Below, one piece after another: positions 44,878-53,147 of a stretch of 64,000 nucleotides of DNA. Origin of the DNA: Streptomyces noursei (lineage in GTDB: Bacteria > Actinomycetota > Actinomycetes > Streptomycetales > Streptomycetaceae); NCBI RefSeq assembly GCF_016917755.1, contig NZ_CP070326.1:6882001-6946000 (forward strand), in the 5' to 3' direction. The translations under genes were made by a program, and so were the position numbers. Each line of letters starts with the position of its first letter. Positions within the stretch are counted from its first letter, which is position 1. The notes beneath the pieces were generated by a model. It was not told where the DNA came from, ran no database searches, and saw only the letters and a program-made list of their open reading frames with translations.

Positions 44878-45345
44878 TCAGCGGTGGCCGCGGCCGCCGC
44901 CGCGGCGGGGGCCGGTGACGAGGTTGAGGCTCGGGCCGTCGCGCTCGGCGCGCTCGCGGTCCTCCTCCTCGTCCTGCTTCTTCTGCCACTCGGCGAACTT
45001 CGCGCGGGACTCCTCGCGCTCGGCCGCCGTCTGGTTCTCGGCCGCGTGCCGGATCTGGTTCATCCGGTCGCCCAGGGCGTCCATGTAGCCGGGCGTTTCG
45101 ATGGCTTCCTTCATGCCCATCCGGCCGGAGAGCACTTCCTGGGCCATCTCCTGGAGCTTGCCGCCCACCTTGGGGTTCTCCGCGAGCACCTTCAGTGCCT
45201 TCCGCAGGCGGGCCGCCTGCTCATGGTCGTGGGCGACGTCCATCAGGTCCTCGTCCTGGATCTGCCGCTCATTGCTCATGTCTGCCCCCTTGTACGTGGT
45301 GGCACAGCAACCGCGCGTGCTGCACCGGCGTCCTGAGTGTAATGA
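44873..45345. repeat. 473-bp direct repeat, copy 2
   Basis: Matches 30653-31125 with four mismatches, same orientation, offset 14,220 bases. Weaker homology extends right through a 5' leader into the WXG100 gene, where copy 1 is truncated. Confidence 0.95.
44878..45279 (-). CDS. Duplicated charged helical protein, copy 2
   Basis: The protein (133 residues) is identical to that encoded at 30658-31059; the DNA differs at three synonymous positions. It is divergent from an intact WXG100 gene at 45520, with 240 bases between that hold both promoters. Identical proteins encoded twice on one locus may be held in step by gene conversion or may reflect a recent duplication. Function unknown: helical, with an acidic/basic linker and a Gly/Arg tail. 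Confidence 0.82.
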   Translation of the reverse strand: MSNERQIQDEDLMDVAHDHEQAARLRKALKVLAENPKVGGKLQEMAQEVLSGRMGMKEAIETPGYMDALGDRMNQIRHAAENQTAAEREESRAKFAEWQKKQDEEEDRERAERDGPSLNLVTGPRRGGGRGHR

Positions 45346-45519
45346 CGGATGTGAACGGGTCGTCAAGGCAGGGGTTGTCGGTATTGCCGGATATTGCTCC
45401 GGAGTCGCTTCCGTGCTTCGCGCAGAAGCGACTCCGCCAGGGGCTTCGGGCCTATTGCGGGTGTGCTAGACCTGAGGCGATGTACAGCAGGTCGCTGTCA
45501 TTCAATTCGGGGAGAAATG

Positions 45520-45828
45520 ATGTCCGATGAAGTCCGGCTCAGTACCGAGGAGCTGCACAAGCTCGGTACGACCTTCGAGATTCGAGCGGAAGAACTGAGC
45601 CGGCGCTTGAGCGCATTCAGACGGCGTACGGACGCCGACGCGCTCAGGGACGGTTTCGGCAGCGATGAAGCGGCCCGGCCCTTCCGCGAGTTGTTCGAGG
45701 AGGCCGAGCGCGCCCTGGCGCAGCTCCAACAGCGGCTGGCCGAGGTCGGTGGCGGCATCAAGGAGACCGCCGCGAACACCCAGGCCACAGAGGACGAGCT
45801 GGTCGAGATGATGCGGAGCGTCAAGTGA
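45520..45828 (+). CDS. WXG100-like secreted protein
   Basis: An ATG pair at 45517/45520 is possible, with GGGGAG ahead. 102 residues: VRLSTEELHKLGTTFEIRAE, then a loop without a Trp-x-Gly (RDGFGSDEAARPFRELFE), and a C-terminal helix ending LVEMMRSVK. The hairpin and size fit the WXG100/ESAT-6 family with a degenerate turn. It is directly followed by a longer WXG100 gene whose GTG overlaps its stop, and its truncated twin is at 31244. Confidence 0.75.
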   Translation: MSDEVRLSTEELHKLGTTFEIRAEELSRRLSAFRRRTDADALRDGFGSDEAARPFRELFEEAERALAQLQQRLAEVGGGIKETAANTQATEDELVEMMRSVK

Positions 45829-46610
45829 CGGAACCACGACGCAATCCCCATGCGCTGCACGAGGCGGCGGCCGGCTGGCGGGACATGGGCAAGCACCTGG
45901 ACGGGCTCGTCCGCGACCTCGACCGGCACGTCGGCGCCGCCGCCTCGGCCGACTGGCACGGCCCGGCGGGCGAGGCGTTCGCCGCCGAGTGGCACCAGCT
46001 GAAACGGTCCGTCGACGAGTCCCTGCCGGTCTTCGAACTGGCCGCGGCCGACCTGGAGAACGCCGCCGACAACCACCATGAGGACAGCGCCGGCGGGGCC
46101 CACGACAGCGGCTCGGCGAGCGCCGCACAGCCCGCCTCGCAGTCGTCGGGCCAGGGAATGGCCTACGGCCTCATGGCGCTGGGCCAGCTCGCCAACGGCC
46201 TCGGCGGCGCGTTCGGCAAGCGCGGAGGCCGGGGCGGCCAGACCCAGGCCCCGCAACTGCGGCACCAGTGGGACTCGTCCACGGCCGCCCACGGGCCCGA
46301 CCCGTTCGGCACGCCCCGGGACGGCGCGGCGGCGACGCGCGGCGGCGAGGGCATCGCCAAGGGCGTCCGGACGAACCCGGCCGAGGCGCAGCGCGCGGCG
46401 GAGGAGCAGGAGGCGAAGGCCGCCGCGCGACAGAAGGCGGCGGAGAAGTCGGCGGCGAAGGCGGCCGACGGGAAGGCGCCGGCGAAGGGCTCCGCACCGG
46501 CCGGCGACACGGCGGAGAAGGCCGCCGGCGCCGCCTCCGGCGAGGGCCGGGCCGCGGACGCATCGGCCCCGCCCGGCCCGGACGTCACCCAGCACGGCGC
46601 CTTCGGCTGA
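45825..46610 (+). CDS. WXG100-domain protein with Ala/Lys-rich C-terminal arm
   Basis: GTG 45825 overlaps the preceding stop (GTGA). 261 residues. The N-terminal 85 form the WXG100 hairpin with turn ADWHGPAGEAFAAEWHQLK (W-H-G). The rest is low complexity: LRHQWDSSTAAHGPDPFG, then a long EEQEAKAAARQKAAEKSAAK helix. The C-terminus VTQHGAFG is conserved-looking. It should pair with the smaller upstream protein for export. It is the last gene before eccC, which is convergent. Confidence 0.85.
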   Translation: MTEPRRNPHALHEAAAGWRDMGKHLDGLVRDLDRHVGAAASADWHGPAGEAFAAEWHQLKRSVDESLPVFELAAADLENAADNHHEDSAGGAHDSGSASAAQPASQSSGQGMAYGLMALGQLANGLGGAFGKRGGRGGQTQAPQLRHQWDSSTAAHGPDPFGTPRDGAAATRGGEGIAKGVRTNPAEAQRAAEEQEAKAAARQKAAEKSAAKAADGKAPAKGSAPAGDTAEKAAGAASGEGRAADASAPPGPDVTQHGAFG

Positions 46611-46622
46611 CCCGAAGGCGGC

Positions 46623-46660
46623 GCGCGAACAACGCGAACAACGCGAACAACGCGAACAAC
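46623..46660 (+). repeat. Four tandem 9-bp units between the WXG100 gene and eccC
   Basis: GCGAACAAC is repeated four times head to tail (about 46,623-46,660) in the gap just before the terminator. Confidence 0.8.
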
Positions 46661-46671
46661 CGAATGGCGAA

Positions 46672-46717
46672 AACGGCGGTGGGGCGCCCCTCCTGAGAGG
46701 GACGCCCCACCGCCGTT
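46672..46717. terminator. Bidirectional terminator, 21-bp stem with one mismatch
   Basis: Arms 46672-46692 and 46697-46717 pair around a CTGA loop between the convergent WXG100 gene and eccC. Confidence 0.85.
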
Positions 46718-46731
46718 GTACGGGCCGTCTG

Positions 46732-49700
46732 TTACTGGCCGCTGAGCGGCAGGAAGCCGGTCTGGACCAGCTGCGCACCGCGCTTGCGGGTGATGAACAT
46801 GCCACGGCCGGGCGTGAGCTGCTGACCCTTGATGTTGCCCATCAGCGGGCCCTCGCCCGGGTCGGCCGACAGGATCAGACCCTGCGCACCGAGCTCCTTG
46901 GAACGCTGCATGACCGGCTCGAACGAGGACCGGCCGGCACCCGAGGAACTGCGCGCCAGGATCAGGCGCAGACCCAGGTCACGGGCGAACGGCAGGTACT
47001 CCAGCAGCGGCTGCAGCGGGTTGCCGCTACTGGTCGCCACCAGGTCGTAGTCGTCGACGACCACGAACGCGTCCGGCAGGTCGTACCAGCTGCGGTTGCG
47101 CAGCTGCTCCGGCGTGACGTCCGGCCCCGGCATCCGTCGGCCCAGCGAACCGGCCAGTCCGCTGATGACCTCCTGGAGCTGCGGCCCCGCGGCACAGTAC
47201 TTGTACACGTGCGAGTCGGGCAGCTCGCCGAGCAGCGCGCGCCGGTAGTCGGAGACCACCAGGAGCGCCTTGTCCGCCGGGTACCGCTCGGCGATCTGCT
47301 TGGTCAGCAGGCGCAGCAGCGAGGACTTGCCGGACTCGCTGTCGCCGTAGATGACCAGCAGCGGGTCGGTCTCGAAGTCGATGAACGCCGGGGACAGCGT
47401 GGTCTCGTCGACACCGATCGCGATGCCGTGCTCCGGGTAGTCGCCACCTCGGGGCAGGTCGCTGGCGTGCAGCATCGTCGGCAGCATCCGCACCTTGGGG
47501 GCGGGCTCGCCCTTCCAGTGCTCGTTGACGGTCTGCACCAGGTTGGCGACGCCGTCGCTGATGGTCTCCGGGTCGCTCATGCCGTCCAGGCGCGGCAGCG
47601 CGGCCAGGAAGTCCAGCTTCTCCGGGGAGAGGCCGCGGCCCGGCTTGCCCATCGGGACGTTCTCCGCGCGCTTGCGGTCGAACTCCGACTCCATCGGGTC
47701 GCCCAGGCGCAGCTCCACGCGGTTGAGGAGCTGGTCGCGCAGGGCGGGACGCACCTCGGTGTAGCGGGAGGCCGCGAGGATCAGGTGGACACCGAAACCG
47801 AGACCCCGGCTGGCGATGTCCAGGATCACCGGGTCGAGCTGCTCGTAGTCGGTCTTGAACGTGCCCCAACCATCGATGATCAGGAAGACGTCGCCCCACT
47901 TCTGGTCGGGGAAAGCGCCCGCGGCCCGCCGCTGGCGGTACGTGCCGATCGAGTCGATGTTGTTGGAGCGGAAGAACTCCTCGCGCTCGTTGAGGATGCC
48001 GGTGACCTCGGCGACCGTACGGCGGACCTTCTCCGCGTCCAGACGCGAGGCGACACCGCCGACGTGCGCCAGGCCCTCCATGGACAGCATGCCGCCGCCA
48101 CCGAAGTCGAGGCAGTAGAACTGCACTTCGGACGGGGTGTGGGTGAGCGCGAACGCCGCCATCGCGGAACGGATCAGCGTCGACTTGCCGGACTGCGGAC
48201 CACCGACGACCAGACCGTGACCGGCACCGGCCGAGAAGTCCAGGTACATGACGTCACGCCGCTGCTCGAACGGCTTGTCCACCAGCGCGACCGGCACCAC
48301 GAGCTTGCCCAGCGCGGTGTACTCCGGCGCGTGCACGCCCCGCTCGGGGGTGACCGCCAGGGCCGGCAGCAGCTGGTTGACCGTGGGCGGCTCCTCCAGC
48401 GGCGGCAGCCACACCTGGTGGGCCGGCGGGCCCTGGCCCTGCATCCGCTGGACCATGACGTCCAGGACGGTGTCGGCCAGCGCGTCGTCGATCTCGGGGG
48501 TGTCCGGCTCGATCGGGGTCGGGTCCTCGATGATCTGCTCGACGACCGGGGCGGCCGTGAAGGGCACCGGGAGCCGGTTGGCCCGACCGCCGCCGCTGCC
48601 GCCGCGACCGCCGCCGCCCGGACCGCGGTAGGTGCCCGAGACGTACGCGGCCTTGAACTGGACCATCGTCTCGGTGTCGTACTTCAGGATGCCGGAACCG
48701 GGAACGTTCGGCAGGTGGTAGGCGTCCGGCACACCGATCGCGGTCCGCGACTCGGCGGCGGAGAAGGTCCGCAGACCGAGTCGGTAGGACAGGAAGGTGT
48801 CCAGACCGCGCAGCTTGCCCTCTTCCAGACGCTGCGAGGCGAGCAGCATGTGCACACCCATCGAACGGCCGATACGGCCGATCTGGATGAACATCTCGAT
48901 GAAGTCGGGCTTGGCGGCGAGCAGCTCGGAGAACTCGTCGATGATCATCACCAGCGACGGCAGCGGGTCCAGCGGAGCGCCGGCGGCACGCGCCTTCTCG
49001 TAGTCGGTGATGTTCGCGTAGTTGCCCGCCGAGCGCAGCAGTTCCTGACGGCGCTGGAGCTCACCGGTGATCGAGTCGCGCATGCGGTCGATCAGCGTGA
49101 CGTCCTCACCGAGGTTGGTGATGACGGCCGCGACGTGCGGCATTTCCGCCATACCCGTGAAGGTGGCGCCACCCTTGAAGTCGGCGAGGATGAAGTTCAG
49201 CGTCTCCGAGGAGTGCGTGACCGCGAGCGCGAGCACCAGGGTGCGCAGCACCTCGGACTTACCGGAACCGGTCGCACCGACACACAGGCCGTGCGGGCCC
49301 ATGCCCTGCTGCGAGGCTTCCTTGATGTCCAGCATGACCGGCTGGCCGTCCTTGTCGACACCGAGCGGTACGCGCAGTCGCTCGGACAGCGTCCGGGGCC
49401 GCCAGGTCTTGGAGACGTCCAGCGCACCGGCGTCACCGATGTTGAGCAGGTCGGTGAAGTCCAGCGCGGACAGCAGCGGTTCCTCGCCGTCGGCACCCGA
49501 ACCGGCGCGCAGCGGCGCCAGCTGACGGGCCAGCGCCTCCGCCTCGGCGATCGACAGGGTGTCGCACACGCCGTTGTAGACCGCGCCGCTCGCCGACTCC
49601 AGCACCAGCTTGCCCGGCCACACCTGGATGGCCAGACCACCGCGGATCTCGTCCAGGTCGCCCGGCACGATCTCCAGGATGGAGACGCCCTGCAGGCCCT

Positions 49701-50694
49701 CGGCCCCGGCGATCACCGAGTCCATCGGGACCTCGCCGCCGTCCAGCACGACGAGGACGTGCGGGGTGTCGGTCACCGGAGCGCCCTGCGGGTTGAACCG
49801 CCCGCGGCCGTCCAGCTCGTCCGCCAGCAACTCCTCGATCTCACCGAGGTCGCCGACGACCAGCCGGCGGGTACCGGCGCCGTCGGTGGTCTTGTCCTGG
49901 ACCTGCGGCAGCCACTTGGTCCACTCCCACTCGGCCTGCGCACCCGGCGCGGCCACCACGGCCACCACCAGGTCCTCGGGCGAGTGCAGCGTGCACAGCT
50001 GGGCGACGATGGCGCGCGAGGCGCCGTAGACGGTGTCCGGGTCGCCGGACACGGTCAGGTGGTAGAAGGCGCGCAGCGACACCGCCAGCGGGAGGCTCTC
50101 CAGATGGCCGTGCTTGTCGAGGAATTCCTTCATCGCGTGCGCGGTCAGCGGCTCCAGCTCGTCGACCGGAGCGGTCTCCGGCGCGCGCAGCGGAGTGGAC
50201 AACTGCTGCGGCCCCAGCCCCAGGCGCACCTGGGCGAAGTCCGGGTCGTTCGCCCGGCGCTCCCACACCCGCTTGCCCTCGGCCACGACGGACCACAGCT
50301 GGCTCGGATCGGGATGGGTGAACAGCTGGGCGTCCCGCTGCCTGCGGGCGGTGCGCCGCACCTCTTTCCGCTTCTGGGCGAGGTACTTGAGGTAGTCCTG
50401 GCGCTCCTGGAGCATCTGTCCGGAAGGCCCCTGTCGGGCCTTGACGATCTGCATGATCGCCATCGCCAGTGTGGAGGCGACCATGAATCCGCCCATGATC
50501 ATCATGAACGGCTGCTTCCCCATGAACAGGAAGCCGGCCGAGGACGCCATGCCCATCATGGGCAGGAAGGTCATCAGCAGGTTCTCCGGCTCGCCCTCGC
50601 GGGGAAGCTCCGGAGGTGCCTCAAGTACCACCTCCTCCGAGGGGACTTCAGGTGGCAGCGACCGGGGCGGGCGCTTGACGATGACAACGCTCAC
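46732..50694 (-). CDS. eccC: Type VII secretion ATPase EccC
   Basis: GTG 50694; 1,320 residues as a single polypeptide (not split into Ca/Cb). Two transmembrane helices in the first 90 residues (LLMTFLPMMGMASSAGFLFM, MMIMGGFMVASTLAMAIM) are followed by three FtsK/SpoIIIE ATPase domains with Walker A lysines at about 479 (GATGSGKSE), 837 (GGPQSGKST) and 1123 (GDSESGKSS). The first has IIDEF as Walker B. EccC is the motor that recognises YxxxD/E signals on substrates. It is divergent from eccD across 254 bases. A Gly-rich loop (GGGGRGGSGGG) links domains 1 and 2. Confidence 0.96.
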   Translation of the reverse strand: MSVVIVKRPPRSLPPEVPSEEVVLEAPPELPREGEPENLLMTFLPMMGMASSAGFLFMGKQPFMMIMGGFMVASTLAMAIMQIVKARQGPSGQMLQERQDYLKYLAQKRKEVRRTARRQRDAQLFTHPDPSQLWSVVAEGKRVWERRANDPDFAQVRLGLGPQQLSTPLRAPETAPVDELEPLTAHAMKEFLDKHGHLESLPLAVSLRAFYHLTVSGDPDTVYGASRAIVAQLCTLHSPEDLVVAVVAAPGAQAEWEWTKWLPQVQDKTTDGAGTRRLVVGDLGEIEELLADELDGRGRFNPQGAPVTDTPHVLVVLDGGEVPMDSVIAGAEGLQGVSILEIVPGDLDEIRGGLAIQVWPGKLVLESASGAVYNGVCDTLSIAEAEALARQLAPLRAGSGADGEEPLLSALDFTDLLNIGDAGALDVSKTWRPRTLSERLRVPLGVDKDGQPVMLDIKEASQQGMGPHGLCVGATGSGKSEVLRTLVLALAVTHSSETLNFILADFKGGATFTGMAEMPHVAAVITNLGEDVTLIDRMRDSITGELQRRQELLRSAGNYANITDYEKARAAGAPLDPLPSLVMIIDEFSELLAAKPDFIEMFIQIGRIGRSMGVHMLLASQRLEEGKLRGLDTFLSYRLGLRTFSAAESRTAIGVPDAYHLPNVPGSGILKYDTETMVQFKAAYVSGTYRGPGGGGRGGSGGGRANRLPVPFTAAPVVEQIIEDPTPIEPDTPEIDDALADTVLDVMVQRMQGQGPPAHQVWLPPLEEPPTVNQLLPALAVTPERGVHAPEYTALGKLVVPVALVDKPFEQRRDVMYLDFSAGAGHGLVVGGPQSGKSTLIRSAMAAFALTHTPSEVQFYCLDFGGGGMLSMEGLAHVGGVASRLDAEKVRRTVAEVTGILNEREEFFRSNNIDSIGTYRQRRAAGAFPDQKWGDVFLIIDGWGTFKTDYEQLDPVILDIASRGLGFGVHLILAASRYTEVRPALRDQLLNRVELRLGDPMESEFDRKRAENVPMGKPGRGLSPEKLDFLAALPRLDGMSDPETISDGVANLVQTVNEHWKGEPAPKVRMLPTMLHASDLPRGGDYPEHGIAIGVDETTLSPAFIDFETDPLLVIYGDSESGKSSLLRLLTKQIAERYPADKALLVVSDYRRALLGELPDSHVYKYCAAGPQLQEVISGLAGSLGRRMPGPDVTPEQLRNRSWYDLPDAFVVVDDYDLVATSSGNPLQPLLEYLPFARDLGLRLILARSSSGAGRSSFEPVMQRSKELGAQGLILSADPGEGPLMGNIKGQQLTPGRGMFITRKRGAQLVQTGFLPLSGQ

Positions 50695-50948
50695 CGAGGC
50701 ATCAGTCCTTCATGCATCTCGCAGTCTCGGACCGCCCCCGTTGGATTCGACGGTCCCCCGAGCCAAGTCCTTGGCCCGACGCAGGCGTTGATCCTACTGT
50801 TACGCGTCAAGTCAAGGGGTGGGTGGGGCAGTGCCCCGTTCGGACGGTACGCTGACGCACCGCGAGCGCGCCACAGCCCCGTCAGGACGGCCTTATATAT
50901 AGGGCGCGCGACGCGACAAAACGCCCAACGGATAGGGGGAACCGCCAG
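50695..50948. promoter_or_regulatory. Divergent eccC/eccD intergenic region
   Basis: The 254 bases hold an unusual TATATATA at 50894-50901, a self-complementary -10-like element in very G/C-rich surroundings, 48 bases before the eccD start. A T/G-rich stretch (GATCCTACTGTTACGCGTCAAG) lies near 50,789-50,810 on the eccC side. No clear -35 is visible. Confidence 0.5.
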
Positions 50949-52412
50949 GTGAGCACGAGCACTGGCACCGGCTTCTGCCGGGTCACAGTCGCCGCGCCGG
51001 ACGCACGGATCGACGTGGCACTGCCGGAGGACGTGGCACTCGTCGATATCTATCCGGAGATCCTGCGGCTCTCCGGGCAGTCCCAGGCCGAGGGCGCCCC
51101 GACCGGATATCACCTCGTACGCCGCGACGGAACGGTGCTCGACGCCGGGCAGTCGCTGGCCCAGCAGCAGATCCTCGATGGTGACCTGCTGCTGCTCAAG
51201 CCGTTCGCCGAGTCGCTGCCGCTGCCGGTCTTCGACGACGTCTCGGACGCCATCGCCTCCGCGGTCAAGCAGAACCGCAGCCGCTGGAGCGACGACCTGA
51301 TGCGCGTCGTCGGCCTCAGCGCCGGCGTGCTGCTGCTGGTGATGATGGCCTTCGCACTGTGGTTCTCCAACCCGGTCAACCGCGACATGCACCGCCTCCC
51401 CGGCATCATCGCCGGCGTGGTGGGCGTCGTCCTGGTGGCCCTGGCCGGCGTCCGCGCCCGGGTCTACGACGACCACGCCTCGTCGATCGCCCTGGGCCTC
51501 TCGGCGCTGCCGCACCTGCTCATCGCGGGCTCCGGCATCTTCCCCGTCGACTCCGGCGGCGGCCCCGGCCGGCTCCACCTGCTCGTCGGCTGCGTGACGG
51601 TGCTGATCGCCTCGGTGCTGCTGGTGGTGCTGCTCCCGCGCGGTGACGCGCCCTTCGTCGCGGCCGCCTTCCTCTCCGCCGTCGGCACCGTCGCGGTCTT
51701 CGGCGCGATCCTCACCGATGCCGCCCCGATCGAGGTCGCCGCGGTCACCGCCGTCGTCTCCATCGCCATGGTCGCCTGGCTGCCCAGCCTCTCCGCCCGG
51801 TTCGCCCGCCTGCCCATCGGCTACCGCTCGCCCGACCAGATCGCCAAGGGCGCCCTGGAGTCCGGCTCCGAGACCGAGTCCGTCGACTTCGTGAAGATCG
51901 GCAACCAGGCCAAGCGCGGCCACGAGCTCCTGCTCGGCCTGGTCGCCGGCTGCTCCGCCCTGGTCGTCGGCTCCGCCGGTATCGTCCTCGGCTTCTCCGA
52001 CAACGTCTGGGCCCAGGTGCTGGCCATGACCGCGGGCATCACGATCATGCTGCGCGCCCGGCTCTTCGACTACACCGCCCAGGTCGCCTGCCTGACCATC
52101 GCCGGCATCTTCACCATCGTGCTGCTCATCCTGGGCATCGCGCTGCACCCGCCGATGGACATCTTCGTCACCCTGGAGCGCTTCCAGGACTCCGGTCCGC
52201 TGAACATCCGCACGGTCTGGTTCTCCACCAGCATCGCGGTGGGCGCGGCGATCCTCGTCGGCGTCGGCCTGGTCGTCCCGAAGAAGGGCGTCACCCCCTT
52301 CTGGGGCCGGATCCTCGACATCTTCGACGGCCTGGTCCTGCTGTCCCTGGTGCCGCTGTGCCTGGCGGTCCTCGACGTGTACGGCACCGTGCGCGGCCTC
52401 ACCAGCAGCTAG
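50949..52412 (+). CDS. eccD: Type VII secretion integral membrane protein EccD
   Basis: GTG 50949 with AGGGGGA ahead; 487 residues. Residues about 10-85 are the ubiquitin-like YukD-type domain (CRVTVAAPDARIDVALPEDV, LVDIYPEILRLSG). About eleven transmembrane helices follow (e.g. VVGLSAGVLLLVMMAFALWF, IIAGVVGVVLVALAGV, LLVGCVTVLIASVLLVVLL). In the ESX complex EccD dimers form the central pore-side framework. The gene is followed by a strong terminator and then rpsO, so the ESX locus ends here. Confidence 0.95.
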   Translation: MSTSTGTGFCRVTVAAPDARIDVALPEDVALVDIYPEILRLSGQSQAEGAPTGYHLVRRDGTVLDAGQSLAQQQILDGDLLLLKPFAESLPLPVFDDVSDAIASAVKQNRSRWSDDLMRVVGLSAGVLLLVMMAFALWFSNPVNRDMHRLPGIIAGVVGVVLVALAGVRARVYDDHASSIALGLSALPHLLIAGSGIFPVDSGGGPGRLHLLVGCVTVLIASVLLVVLLPRGDAPFVAAAFLSAVGTVAVFGAILTDAAPIEVAAVTAVVSIAMVAWLPSLSARFARLPIGYRSPDQIAKGALESGSETESVDFVKIGNQAKRGHELLLGLVAGCSALVVGSAGIVLGFSDNVWAQVLAMTAGITIMLRARLFDYTAQVACLTIAGIFTIVLLILGIALHPPMDIFVTLERFQDSGPLNIRTVWFSTSIAVGAAILVGVGLVVPKKGVTPFWGRILDIFDGLVLLSLVPLCLAVLDVYGTVRGLTSS

Positions 52413-52432
52413 CGCGCGGCACCGCCCGCAGG

Positions 52433-52464
52433 ACGGCCCCCCGACCACCCGGTCGGGGGGCCGT
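52433..52464 (+). terminator. Terminator after eccD
   Basis: A perfect 14-bp stem (52433-52446 with 52451-52464), loop ACCC, followed by TT. Confidence 0.85.
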
Positions 52465-52564
52465 TTCCAGCTGGTACGCTGTGTGACGGTCCATTCGAGT
52501 CATCCAAGATTCCCTGTGCCGTAAATCCAGGGACGCTCATGGACCACAACCCAAAGGAGTACGC

Positions 52565-52852
52565 GTGTCGCTCGACGCCGCCACGAAGAAGCAGATCATG
52601 GCCGAGTTCGCCACCAAGGAGGGTGACACCGGCTCCCCCGAGGTCCAGGTCGCGCTGCTCTCCCGCCGCATCTCGGACCTGACCGAGCACCTCAAGACCC
52701 ACAAGCACGACCACCACTCCCGCCGTGGTCTGCTGCTGCTGGTCGGCCAGCGCCGCCGCCTGCTCCAGTACCTGGCGAAGAAGGACATCATGCGCTTCCG
52801 CCAGCTGGTGGAGCGCCTGGGCATCCGCCGCGGCGCGGCGGGCGCCAAGTAA
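52565..52852 (+). CDS. rpsO: 30S ribosomal protein S15
   Basis: GTG 52565 with AAAGGAG ahead; 95 residues. The sequence [41 protein letters not shown] and [20 protein letters not shown] is typical of S15. It binds helices 20-22 of 16S rRNA. The hairpin directly after the gene and the pnp gene that follows are the usual rpsO-pnp order. Confidence 0.97.
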   Translation: MSLDAATKKQIMAEFATKEGDTGSPEVQVALLSRRISDLTEHLKTHKHDHHSRRGLLLLVGQRRRLLQYLAKKDIMRFRQLVERLGIRRGAAGAK

Positions 52853-52860
52853 GACGCCAC

Positions 52861-52895
52861 AAAGGGAGCGGTTCCCACCGGGGGCCGCTCCCTTT
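52861..52895 (+). terminator. rpsO-pnp intergenic hairpin
   Basis: An 11-bp stem (52861-52871 with 52885-52895) around a loop containing CCCACCGGGG. In S. coelicolor the matching hairpin is described as an RNase III processing site controlling pnp; here it is eight bases after the rpsO stop. Confidence 0.7.
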
Positions 52896-53147
52896 GCCGT
52901 ACGCACCTGACAGCCGTACCGCCGCGCGGTGGACGGAACCTTTGTAGTCTGGTGCCATATCGCAAAAGCGAACGCGGTAGGAGCGCCTCCTGGCCGCCGG
53001 TCCTCGGTAGTGGCCCCCGGACGGCGCATGGTCACTCCATGCGGCACCACTCCGGGTGCTTCGATCGAAGACCGGCCCGCACCGGCGCTCCACCGAAGAC
53101 GGTCCCCTGCCACACGGGCAGCGGACGCAGACGAGGAGATATTCCTG

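Noticed and set aside
30653-45345. Idea that the 473-bp repeats are an insertion element
   Set aside because: They carry no transposase, have no terminal inverted repeats, and contain a normal gene with its leader, so segmental duplication is the simpler reading.
46078-50952. 1,624-codon open frame on the plus strand over eccC
   Set aside because: Antisense shadow of eccC. The real frame has TM helices and three Walker A motifs; the shadow has none and lacks a ribosome site.
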